Assembly (NCBI GenBank): GCA_001805085.1 | Contig: MHEA01000144.1 | Location: forward strand, 14,345 to 19,560 | DNA: 5,216 nucleotides | Direction: 5' to 3' | Source of the DNA: Nitrospirae bacterium GWC2_57_9 | Lineage (GTDB): Bacteria; Nitrospirota; UBA9217 | In this document: positions 1 to 4,407 of the stretch, piece after piece | Layout of the letters: each line of letters opens with the position of its first letter | Position numbering within the stretch: the first letter of the stretch is position 1 | Position numbers and translations under genes: made by a program | Notes under the pieces: model-generated | The model's database searches: none | What the model was told of the DNA's origin: nothing | What the model saw: only the letters and a program-made list of their open reading frames with translations

Positions 1-921
1 ATTGTTCTTCATCATCGAAGCGAGAAACTCGGCAACATCGTCGGGCAGCCGGATACCCCAGAACTCCGCTTTTTTCTTCAGGATAGCAATCCTCGTCTCC
101 AGGTCCGGCGCCTGGATGTCGGAGATCAGACCGCTCTCGAACCGGGACCGAAGACGTTCCTCGATGTCCGGGATCTCCTTGGGCTGCCGGTCGCTGGTCA
201 GCACGATCTGCTTCTGCGCTTCATAGAGGGTATTGAATGTATGAAAGAATTCTTCCTGCGTACGCTCCTTGCCGGCAATGAACTGGATGTCGTCGATGAG
301 AAGAATGTCCATGTTGCGATACTTCTGGCGGAACTCCTCCATCCGCTGATGGCTCATTTTGTTGATAAGTTCGTTCGTGAACTGTTCCGAAGACAGATAG
401 GCGACCTTGGTCCGGGGCGATCTGCTCTGAATATGATGTCCGATGGCATTCACGAGATGGGTTTTCCCCAGACCGACGCCGCTGTAGATGAAGAGCGGGT
501 TGTAAGCCCTGCCGGGCGCATCGGCAACCGCCTTGGCCGCAGCATGAGCAAACTGGTTGCTCGGCCCGACCACAAAATTGTTAAAGGTGTATTTCCTCTC
601 GAAAAGGCCGATCTTTTCCTCGCGCCCCTCTTTTTTTTCCTCTTTAACCTGGCGCTGGGTCTTTTTCGGCTGCTGGGGTTGGACGAAGAAATCTATTTCA
701 ATATCGCTTCTCTTCGTTACTTCTTTGATGACGTCGAACAAGGTGTTCCAGTGATGTTCTTTGATCCAGTCACGATGGAATTTGCTCGGTACCTCTATGA
801 CCAGCCGGTTCCCGTCGATCGACAAAAGCTTGGACTGACTGAACCAGGTATCGTAACCCTGCTTGGACATGCGGTTTTCAATCAGCAGCAGTATTTCTTC
901 CCAAACTCTTTCTTGATCCAT
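1..921 (-). CDS. dnaA: Chromosomal replication initiator protein DnaA (5' portion, partial)
   Basis: This is the N-terminal 307 residues of DnaA, the AAA+ ATPase that binds DnaA boxes at the origin, melts it and loads the replicative helicase. The reading frame runs off the left edge, so the end of the AAA+ region and the DNA-binding domain IV are missing (full family length is about 450 residues). Visible parts: domain I at about residues 1-80 (opening MDQERVWEEILLLIENRMSK, with YDTWF at 23-27), a charged Lys/Glu-rich linker at about 84-103, and the AAA+ core from about 107. Walker A is GVGLGKT at 148-154, Walker B is LLIDD at 207-211, TSDR at 242-245 fits sensor I, and ERLRSRF at 255-261 holds the box VII arginines. 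The ATG at 919-921 gives the usual DnaA N-terminus; upstream GGGG, 5 nt away, is a weak ribosome site. Family assignment is essentially certain. A DnaA box lies 38 nt upstream, which suggests autoregulation. Confidence 0.98.
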   Translation of the reverse strand, partial: MDQERVWEEILLLIENRMSKQGYDTWFSQSKLLSIDGNRLVIEVPSKFHRDWIKEHHWNTLFDVIKEVTKRSDIEIDFFVQPQQPKKTQRQVKEEKKEGREEKIGLFERKYTFNNFVVGPSNQFAHAAAKAVADAPGRAYNPLFIYSGVGLGKTHLVNAIGHHIQSRSPRTKVAYLSSEQFTNELINKMSHQRMEEFRQKYRNMDILLIDDIQFIAGKERTQEEFFHTFNTLYEAQKQIVLTSDRQPKEIPDIEERLRSRFESGLISDIQAPDLETRIAILKKKAEFWGIRLPDDVAEFLASMMKNN

Positions 922-951
922 AAAAACCCCATTAAAACCGCCCTGGTTACA

Positions 952-981
952 AACATACTTATCCACAGGTGTTAACAACAA
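952..981 (-). promoter_or_regulatory. Candidate dnaA promoter
   Basis: Read on the minus strand, TTGTTG (981-976) and TATGTT (957-952) are separated by 18 nt and resemble sigma-70 -35 and -10 elements (4 of 6 matches each). The DnaA box lies within the spacer. A start near 945 would give a leader of about 24 nt. The hexamers are imperfect, so this is a position-supported guess. Confidence 0.4.
959..967 (+). promoter_or_regulatory. DnaA box (perfect consensus TTATCCACA)
   Basis: The nine bases match the high-affinity DnaA box exactly. It sits 38 nt upstream of the dnaA start codon and inside the spacer of the candidate dnaA promoter, so bound DnaA would be expected to block transcription, the known autoregulation arrangement. 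No other perfect box is seen in this gap. It could also act as an origin element. Confidence 0.85.
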
Positions 982-1345
982 TATTTTAATTTTAATTTCA
1001 GGCGCTTAAATACTCGTTCGGAGGCTTATTGTCCGCTTTTTTAGGCCTTATTTTGCGTGATTTTTACTCTCTCGAGCGGATTGTGCCTAGCATACATCTT
1101 GCAAAGTATCATAACAACGTTCTGCAACTGATTTTGGCAAGGCTCGACTATACCAGAACCCCCTGTATGTGGCAAGGGCTTTTATCCCGGAACAGCCTTA
1201 TTCTATCCCGCCAACCGGGGTATTTTAAGGGTATTGCCAGGGCGCCTAACTGATATATATTTTATAACCCTATGGTATCTCTGGTCTTTATTTCTTATAT
1301 AAAAACTCTTGCTTTTGTGAATACTATACTCTTATAAAAAATTGC

Positions 1346-1375
1346 TTGACTTCGCAACAATTCATGCGGTAACAT
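1346..1375 (+). promoter_or_regulatory. Candidate promoter of the tusA-dsrE2 pair
   Basis: TTGACT (1346-1351, 5 of 6 to the -35 consensus) is followed after 18 nt by TAACAT (1370-1375, 4 of 6 to the -10). Transcription would start near 1382, leaving a leader of about 45 nt that contains the palindrome at 1393-1404 and the ribosome site. The AT-rich surroundings make chance matches likely. Confidence 0.35.
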
Positions 1376-1392
1376 AAAACACTTGTTTCAAC

Positions 1393-1404
1393 ATAACATG
1401 TTAT
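1393..1404. repeat. Perfect 12-bp palindrome ATAACATGTTAT, possible operator
   Basis: The twelve bases equal their own reverse complement. The site lies just downstream of the candidate tusA promoter and 10 bp before the Shine-Dalgarno sequence, a typical place for a repressor operator. With no second copy in the window, no regulator can be named, and chance in AT-rich DNA remains possible. Confidence 0.4.
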
Positions 1405-1413
1405 CATTTTTAT

Positions 1414-1422
1414 GGAGGTGAT
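1414..1422 (+). promoter_or_regulatory. Very strong Shine-Dalgarno that decides the tusA start
   Basis: GGAGGTGAT is an uninterrupted nine-base complement of the usual 16S rRNA 3' end. Three in-frame ATG codons occur at 1412, 1421 and 1427. The first two overlap this site, so only the ATG at 1427 has proper spacing (8 nt after GGAGG). Confidence 0.85.
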
Positions 1423-1426
1423 GGAA

Positions 1427-1669
1427 ATGTCATCAGATATCAAAGTCGATCAAGTGCTCGATGCAAAGGGAATGAGCTGTCCTCTTCCGATCTTGAAGAC
1501 GAAAAAGGCAGTTGAGGCGCTTTCCAAGGACCAGGTTCTGAAGGTCGAAACAACGGACCCGGGATCCAAGAACGATATGTCCTCATGGGCAAAAAGGACG
1601 GGTAATCAGATCATGAAGGTCGAGGAGGGGTCGGGCACGTTCACCTTCTACATAAAAAAGACCGCTTAA
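1427..1669 (+). CDS. tusA: TusA/SirA-family sulfur carrier protein
   Basis: An 80-residue small soluble protein of the TusA (SirA/YeeD) family. These proteins carry sulfur as a cysteine persulfide and hand it to partners in tRNA thiolation, cofactor synthesis or dissimilatory sulfur metabolism. The family signature is clear: LDAKGMSCPLPILKTKKAV at 11-29 with the carrier cysteine at position 18 inside a C-P-x-P motif, then a second half ending in a beta strand (FTFYIKK). It is the only cysteine. Length is normal for the family. The start at 1427 is set by the strong ribosome site rather than the upstream in-frame ATGs. The next gene, a DsrE2-like protein, begins 11 bp after the stop, so the two are almost certainly co-transcribed. 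The pairing favours a role in sulfur relay over tRNA thiolation alone, but this is inferred from context. Confidence 0.93.
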   Translation: MSSDIKVDQVLDAKGMSCPLPILKTKKAVEALSKDQVLKVETTDPGSKNDMSSWAKRTGNQIMKVEEGSGTFTFYIKKTA

Positions 1670-1680
1670 GGGAGAATAGT

Positions 1681-2154
1681 ATGGCGAACAAAAAAATGAC
1701 GATCATTGCCTCAAAAGGCACGCTGGACATGGCATATCCGCCGCTCATTCTAGCGACAACGGCCGCGGCCATGGACGTTGACGTAACCATCTTCTTTACG
1801 TTTTATGGCCTTGAGATCGTCAAGAAGGACAATACAGAAAAGCTCAAGGTATCTCCTCTCGGAAATCCCGCGATGCCTATGCCTGTTCCTATCCCCAGCC
1901 TGGTCGCTTCGATGCCGGGCATGGAAGCGATGGCAACGGCCATGATGAAATCCATGTTCAAGAAGCACGGCGTTGCATCAGTGGGTCAGCTCCTGGAACT
2001 TGCGCAGGAAAGCGGTGTAAAACTGATTGCGTGCCAGATGACCATGGATGTCATGGGATATAAGCAAGCGGACATTATCGAAGGCGTGGAGTTCGGCGGC
2101 GCCGCGACCTGGCTGGATGTCGCCGCAGACGCTGATATCAATCTGTTCGTCTGA
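1681..2154 (+). CDS. DsrE/DsrF/DrsH-like (DsrE2-type) sulfur-transfer protein
   Basis: A 157-residue protein of the DsrE superfamily, of the DsrE2-like type (peroxiredoxin-family annotations, COG2210). Recognisable blocks are MTIIASKGTLDMAYPPLILATTAAAM-like residues at about 6-31, FFTFYGLEIVKK at 38-49, a Met/Pro-rich middle with PAMPMPVP at 63-70, and VKLIACQMTMDVMGY at 113-127. The single cysteine, Cys118, sits in the conserved ACQMTMDVMG block and is the likely persulfide site. DsrE2 proteins are often encoded next to tusA and rhodanese genes in sulfur metabolisers; here tusA is directly upstream, but no rhodanese is in the window. The ribosome site GGGAG (1670-1674) overlaps the end of tusA and lies 6 nt before ATG. 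A strong terminator follows 31 bp after the stop. No signal peptide is apparent; the hydrophobic first 35 residues fit a Rossmann-like strand-helix better than a membrane anchor. The sulfur-acceptor role is inferred from family and neighbour. Confidence 0.9.
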   Translation: MANKKMTIIASKGTLDMAYPPLILATTAAAMDVDVTIFFTFYGLEIVKKDNTEKLKVSPLGNPAMPMPVPIPSLVASMPGMEAMATAMMKSMFKKHGVASVGQLLELAQESGVKLIACQMTMDVMGYKQADIIEGVEFGGAATWLDVAADADINLFV

Positions 2155-2185
2155 GTCTTGCTGCCACTTCCGAATTCATCTTCGT

Positions 2186-2220
2186 AACCGGCCGAAACCT
2201 TCGGCCGGTTTTTGTTTTTC
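2186..2220 (+). terminator. Intrinsic terminator after the tusA-dsrE2 pair
   Basis: A perfect 11-bp stem (AACCGGCCGAA at 2186-2196, TTCGGCCGGTT at 2200-2210) with a 3-nt loop is followed directly by a T-rich tail. This is a textbook Rho-independent terminator. The A and T ends of the stem could also let it work on the minus strand, but no minus-strand gene ends here. Confidence 0.93.
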
Positions 2221-2231
2221 TTTTCTCCTGC

Positions 2232-2260
2232 TGGACATTTTTTCTTATTTATGATAAAAA
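2232..2260 (+). promoter_or_regulatory. Candidate hisI promoter, possibly giving a leaderless mRNA
   Basis: TGGACA (2232-2237, 5 of 6 to the -35) and TAAAAA (2255-2260, 4 of 6 to the -10) are 17 nt apart. A start about 7 nt after the -10 falls near 2267, only a few bases before the hisI ATG at 2271. No Shine-Dalgarno is visible upstream of that ATG, which agrees with a leaderless or nearly leaderless message. Confidence 0.35.
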
Positions 2261-2270
2261 ACCTTTAATT

Positions 2271-2609
2271 ATGAAGATACCGGAAAACCTGAAATTCGAC
2301 GAAAAAGGGCTCATTCCCGCCGTGATCCAGGACTGGCAGAACAACGAGGTACTGATGGTCGCTTATATGAACGCGGAATCCTTGCGGAAGACCGTCGAGA
2401 CAGGCCGCACCTGGTTCTGGAGCCGTTCGCGCCGGAAGTTCTGGCAGAAGGGAGAGACGTCCGGCAATATTCAGCGCATAAAGGATATCCTTTATGATTG
2501 TGATCAGGATACCCTCCTCATCAGGGTCGAGCAGACAGGTCCTGCTTGCCATACCGGGACCCGGAGCTGCTTCTTCAGAAGCTTTTCTGAACAGGAGGGA
2601 AAGGGATGA
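2271..2609 (+). CDS. hisI: Phosphoribosyl-AMP cyclohydrolase
   Basis: A 112-residue stand-alone PR-AMP cyclohydrolase, the cytoplasmic enzyme that opens the purine ring of phosphoribosyl-AMP in histidine biosynthesis. Family features are complete: LIPAVIQD near 14-21, VLMVAYMNAESL at 27-38, WFWSRSRRKFWQKGETSGN at 48-66, and the metal site DCDQD at 76-80 giving Asp76, Asp78 and Asp80 for magnesium. The zinc cysteines are Cys77, Cys93 (in GPACHTG) and Cys100 (in SCFFR). The HisE pyrophosphohydrolase domain found fused in some bacteria is absent, so the protein is the monofunctional form. The ATG at 2271 is the only suitable start: the upstream ATG at 2251 closes after five codons. No good ribosome site precedes it. 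The stop overlaps the next start in ATGA (2606-2609), so it is translationally coupled to the HIT gene. No other his gene is visible nearby. Confidence 0.96.
   Translation: MKIPENLKFDEKGLIPAVIQDWQNNEVLMVAYMNAESLRKTVETGRTWFWSRSRRKFWQKGETSGNIQRIKDILYDCDQDTLLIRVEQTGPACHTGTRSCFFRSFSEQEGKG
2593..2599 (+). promoter_or_regulatory. Shine-Dalgarno of the HIT gene inside hisI
   Basis: AGGAGGG lies 6 nt before the ATG at 2606 and within the last codons of hisI. It fixes the HIT start and the 4-base overlap. Confidence 0.8.
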
Positions 2610-2959
2610 GCCTCGATCCTGATTGCATTTTTTGCAAGATTATATCAAAGAAGATCCCCGCAAAGATCGTTTATGAGGATGAATTTGCCGCCGCGTTTGA
2701 AGATCTCAACCCGCAGGCTCCTGTGCATATACTCGTTGTACCAAAAAAACATATTCCCGAGGTCCATGCCATGTCCGCGGAGGACAGGGAGATTGTGGGC
2801 CATTTGTTCCTGGCCGCCAAGAAGATCGCAGACCAGAAGGGACTCCACGTAAAAGGGTACCGGATGGTGATTAACAACGGGGCCGGAGCCGGTCAGTCTG
2901 TTTTCCATATCCACCTTCATATCCTTTCAGGACGTCGGTTCAGCTGGCCTCCCGGGTAA
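2606..2959 (+). CDS. HIT-family (HINT-type) nucleotide hydrolase/transferase
   Basis: A 117-residue histidine-triad protein of the HINT (protein kinase C inhibitor-like) branch, small soluble enzymes that hydrolyse nucleoside phosphoramidates or adenylylated compounds. Seen directly: opening CIFCKIISKKIPAKIVYEDE (Cys7 and Cys10), the central LNPQAPVHILVVPKKHI (34-50), NNGAGAGQSVFHIHLHIL (90-107) with the catalytic triad His101, His103, His105, and the closing W-P-P-G that typifies bacterial HINT proteins. The length is normal and the protein is complete. The AGGAGGG site fixes the start. Coupling to hisI suggests co-expression, though the true substrate cannot be read from sequence. No convincing terminator follows; transcription may enter the AT-rich gap downstream. 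Confidence 0.96.
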   Translation: MSLDPDCIFCKIISKKIPAKIVYEDEFAAAFEDLNPQAPVHILVVPKKHIPEVHAMSAEDREIVGHLFLAAKKIADQKGLHVKGYRMVINNGAGAGQSVFHIHLHILSGRRFSWPPG

Positions 2960-2993
2960 TAAACATCTTACTGTGAATCCAGGAAGGAAAAGA

Positions 2994-3002
2994 TGTGGAC
3001 AA
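2994..3002 (-). promoter_or_regulatory. DnaA-box-like site (one mismatch)
   Basis: TGTGGACAA differs from the reverse-complement box TGTGGATAA at one base. It counts mainly because two more near-boxes and a trio-like tract follow within 150 bp. Confidence 0.4.
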
Positions 3003-3016
3003 ACGTTTTCGAGAGT

Positions 3017-3025
3017 TTATCAACA
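3017..3025 (+). promoter_or_regulatory. DnaA-box-like site (one mismatch)
   Basis: TTATCAACA differs from TTATCCACA at one base and points in the same direction as the box next to the trio-like tract. The mismatch is in the normally conserved CACA part, so affinity would probably be low. Confidence 0.4.
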
Positions 3026-3040
3026 CGTCTCTCCTCTTAA

Positions 3041-3069
3041 ACGAACAATACGATGGACATCTTGTTCGT
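3041..3069. repeat. 8-bp inverted repeat with 13-nt loop
   Basis: ACGAACAA (3041-3048) and TTGTTCGT (3062-3069) are perfect complements. The T content after it is poor, so it is a weak terminator candidate for the HIT gene. It may instead be a protein site or structure within the candidate origin. Confidence 0.5.
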
Positions 3070-3113
3070 GATACTTTTGCCCGCCTTTTCAATGCGTTTT
3101 CGCTGGTACTAAC

Positions 3114-3176
3114 ATATTCACAGACCTTACTACTACTGCTACTAATTTTATTAATTACTCTTAATAGTACTTAAAG
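3114..3176 (+). other. Candidate origin-unwinding element: DnaA box, DnaA-trio tract and AT-rich DUE
   Basis: ATATTCACA (3114-3122, one mismatch to TTATTCACA) is followed after 7 nt by five in-phase triplets CTA-CTA-CTG-CTA-CTA (3130-3144). The opposite strand therefore reads 3'-GAT-GAT-GAC-GAT-GAT-5', the trinucleotide that DnaA filaments recognise on single-stranded DNA. An almost pure A/T stretch (3145-3175) follows. Order and strand agree with the described box, trio, AT-rich arrangement. The short box-to-trio spacer is not GC-rich, which is less typical. The assignment is inferred from pattern only. Confidence 0.55.
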
Positions 3177-3181
3177 AGGCT

Positions 3182-3198
3182 CTGTTCTGTGTGAACAG
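3182..3198. repeat. Inverted repeat CTGTTC-N5-GAACAG
   Basis: Perfect 6-bp arms around TGTGT, directly after the AT-rich tract and upstream of the DsrE-like gene. The spacing does not fit the standard LexA box of E. coli (CTGT-N8-ACAG; here N9) or the Bacillus type. It could be an operator for the downstream gene or an origin-binding site. Confidence 0.45.
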
Positions 3199-3311
3199 TC
3201 GTCTCAGACACATTGTTTGATTCTTTCTTTAAGCGAATATAAAAATAATTGATTAGCTCAAACATACGAGAAATGATAAAGTGCGTGGTAAGTGCAACAG
3301 AGCATCCACCC

Positions 3312-3320
3312 AGAAGGAGG
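3312..3320 (+). promoter_or_regulatory. Shine-Dalgarno that decides the start of the second DsrE-like gene
   Basis: AGAAGGAGG precedes ATG 3325 by 4 nt. A longer in-frame reading from GTG at 3292 has no ribosome site and would run through this motif, so the ATG is preferred. Confidence 0.8.
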
Positions 3321-3324
3321 CATC

Positions 3325-3693
3325 ATGGAAAACAGGGAATTTGTTTTTGTGATTACCCATTCTTATGACGCTATTGAGCGGGCAGCAGCAGCTTTGCAGC
3401 TGGCGACCAATATGGCGGCATTCGATGCAAAGATCGATTTTTTCCTGATGAACGAAGGAGTACATCTAGCTCGCAGGGGCTTTGCAGAGTCCGTGACCTG
3501 GCAGAAAGGGTTTTCTCCCGTGGCAGAATTGATGAAAAGCCTGGTGGAAGATTTCGATTGCAAGTTCTATATCTGCGCATCCTGCGTAAAACCTTACGGG
3601 CTGGAAGGAGCAGAGTGGATTAAGAACGCAGAGGTGAAGCCTGGTTCTTATCTCGGAGAGCTTCTGATGAAACGGCAGAACGTGACGTTCTGA
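3325..3693 (+). CDS. DsrE-family protein with clustered cysteines
   Basis: A 122-residue protein with the DsrE/DsrF-like fold pattern: an N-terminal strand EFVFVITHS (4-12), a helix with Ala-rich AAAALQLATNMAA (20-32), strand KIDFFLMNEGVHLARRG (36-52), and VEDFDCKFYICASCVKPYGL (74-92). Three cysteines, Cys79, Cys84 and Cys87, gather in the last block at the place where DsrE-type proteins hold their persulfide cysteine. DsrE-like proteins accept or donate sulfur, or act as small oligomeric regulators; the exact role is not readable here. The protein appears complete. The gene is monocistronic, with its own ribosome site and a terminator 34 bp after the stop. It differs clearly from the DsrE2-like protein at 1681-2154, so it is not a recent duplicate. 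The sulfur role is inferred from the family and the nearby tusA pair. Confidence 0.82.
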   Translation: MENREFVFVITHSYDAIERAAAALQLATNMAAFDAKIDFFLMNEGVHLARRGFAESVTWQKGFSPVAELMKSLVEDFDCKFYICASCVKPYGLEGAEWIKNAEVKPGSYLGELLMKRQNVTF

Positions 3694-3727
3694 AAAAAGG
3701 CGTCGGAGCGGCAAGGGGTTCCCTATG

Positions 3728-3766
3728 AGACCTGATCGTGCACCGGATCGGGTCTTTTTTATTTTT
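3728..3766 (+). terminator. Intrinsic terminator after the second DsrE-like gene
   Basis: AGACCTGATC (3728-3737) pairs with GATCGGGTCT (3746-3755) over 10 bp with one G-T pair and an 8-nt loop. A run of T follows (with one A), as in a Rho-independent terminator. Confidence 0.88.
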
Positions 3767-3793
3767 GCTGGCACCGCTGGTATTGATAGAGTA

Positions 3794-3822
3794 TTTACAG
3801 GCAGGGGAAATCGTGGTATAAA
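3794..3822 (+). promoter_or_regulatory. Candidate promoter of the HD hydrolase gene
   Basis: TTTACA (3794-3799) and TATAAA (3817-3822) each have one mismatch to the sigma-70 consensus and are exactly 17 nt apart, the best promoter match in the window. The -10 ends 9 nt before the ATG at 3832, so the message would start only 2-3 bases ahead of the codon. The AAGGA ribosome-like sequence (3821-3825) would then lie outside the transcript. Either the mRNA is leaderless or transcription starts elsewhere. Confidence 0.5.
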
Positions 3823-3831
3823 GGACCTCCC

Positions 3832-4407
3832 ATGAAGAACATTGCTAATTTCCTTTTCGAAGCAGGCATGCTGAAGCGCACGCCGCGGAGCGGTTTTCAA
3901 TTCCTTGGAACGGGCGCAGAATCCGTTGCGGAACATATTTTTCGGACGACCTACATCGGCTATTCCCTGGGAAATCTGGCAAAGGGCCTGAATGTGGACC
4001 GCATGATCAAGATGTGCCTGTTCCACGACCTGCCGGAAGCTCGGACCGGTGATCTCAACTATGTGAACAAAAAATACGTCAAGGCGAACGAGAAAAAGGC
4101 CGTTGAGGACCTGACGCAGACCCTGCCCTTCGGGAACGAGATCAAGGAGCTTATCCTGGAGTTTATTGAAGGGAAAACGGAAGAAGCGAAGTTGGCCCGC
4201 GACGCCGACCAGCTCGAGATGATCCTTGCCCTGAAAGAGTACAAGGACCTGGGAAACAAGTACGCCGACGAGTGGTTGGAGTTTTCTCTGAGACGGCTGC
4301 AGACGGCGGCAGCAAAAGAGCTGGCGAGGGTCATTCTTGAGACCGATTCATCGCTTTGGTGGTTCAGTGACAAGGGTGATTGGTGGGTCACCGGCGGCAA
4401 AGGTTGA
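3832..4407 (+). CDS. HD-domain phosphohydrolase (YfbR/HDDC2-like)
   Basis: A 191-residue HD-superfamily metal-dependent phosphohydrolase, close in layout to YfbR/HDDC2 proteins that dephosphorylate deoxynucleoside 5'-monophosphates. Motifs: LKRTPRSGF (14-22), the substrate-side block typical of this group; His35 in VAEHIFRT; the HD pair His65-Asp66 in CLFHDLPEARTGD (62-74), with Glu69 and Asp74; and a distal aspartate in ARDADQLEM (122-130, Asp124 or Asp126). This supplies the full H, HD, D metal ligand set. The C-terminus is unusually rich in tryptophan (WWF and WW at 176-185). The ATG at 3832 puts the conserved block at the normal distance from the start; AAGGA lies 6 nt upstream. Its last 60 bp overlap the converging adenylate-kinase-like gene. 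A nucleotide pool role is likely, but the substrate is inferred. Confidence 0.92.
   Translation: MKNIANFLFEAGMLKRTPRSGFQFLGTGAESVAEHIFRTTYIGYSLGNLAKGLNVDRMIKMCLFHDLPEARTGDLNYVNKKYVKANEKKAVEDLTQTLPFGNEIKELILEFIEGKTEEAKLARDADQLEMILALKEYKDLGNKYADEWLEFSLRRLQTAAAKELARVILETDSSLWWFSDKGDWWVTGGKG

Larger units (their letters stand above)
922..1426. other. Non-coding region between dnaA and tusA; dnaA control region, possible part of the origin
   Basis: About 500 bp without a credible gene. The only open frame on the plus strand (1029-1253) needs a TTG start, has no ribosome site and encodes nothing recognisable. The dnaA side holds a perfect DnaA box and an AT-rich run (about 974-1002). A second, degenerate box, TGTGAATAC, lies at 1316-1324. 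The middle part is mixed in composition and contains loose inverted pairs (TTGCA/TGCAA about 1099-1127, TGGCAA/TTGCCA about 1171-1239) too widely spaced to call. The right side (about 1250-1410) is again AT-rich and carries the candidate tusA promoter and a palindrome. Divergent promoters are expected here because dnaA and tusA point away from each other. Confidence 0.7.
2960..3324. other. Non-coding AT-rich gap with DnaA-box-like sites and a DnaA-trio-like tract: candidate replication origin
   Basis: A stretch of 365 bp with no plausible gene. It contains, from left to right: TGTGGACAA (2994-3002, one mismatch to the box complement), TTATCAACA (3017-3025, one mismatch), an 8-bp inverted repeat (3041-3069), ATATTCACA (3114-3122, one mismatch to TTATTCACA), then CTACTACTGCTACTA (3130-3144), then a strongly AT-rich run to about 3175, then a 6-bp inverted repeat (3182-3198). 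The order matches the bacterial origin-unwinding module in which a box lies next to repeated 3'-GAT-5' trios on one strand and an AT-rich region. None of the three boxes is perfect. The last part (about 3200-3310) is AT-rich and presumably promotes the following gene, but no well-spaced -35/-10 pair was found. Confidence 0.55.

Noticed and set aside
241..975. Long plus-strand open frame of 244 codons
   Set aside because: It is antisense to dnaA, whose minus-strand frame has all DnaA motifs; the plus frame resembles no protein.
1183..1210. TATCCCG direct repeat as DnaA boxes
   Set aside because: Both copies lack the CACA half of the box; treated as chance.
1029..1253. 74-codon open frame on the plus strand between dnaA and tusA
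   Set aside because: It needs a TTG start without a ribosome site and shows no recognisable family or protein-like pattern; it lies in the dnaA upstream control region.
3182..3198. LexA (SOS) box
   Set aside because: The CTGT...ACAG half-sites are 9 bases apart instead of 8, and the inner bases do not match; the adjacent gene is not an SOS gene.
3466..4026. 186-codon minus-strand open frame
   Set aside because: It runs antisense across the second DsrE gene, its terminator and the HD gene, with no motif or ribosome site.
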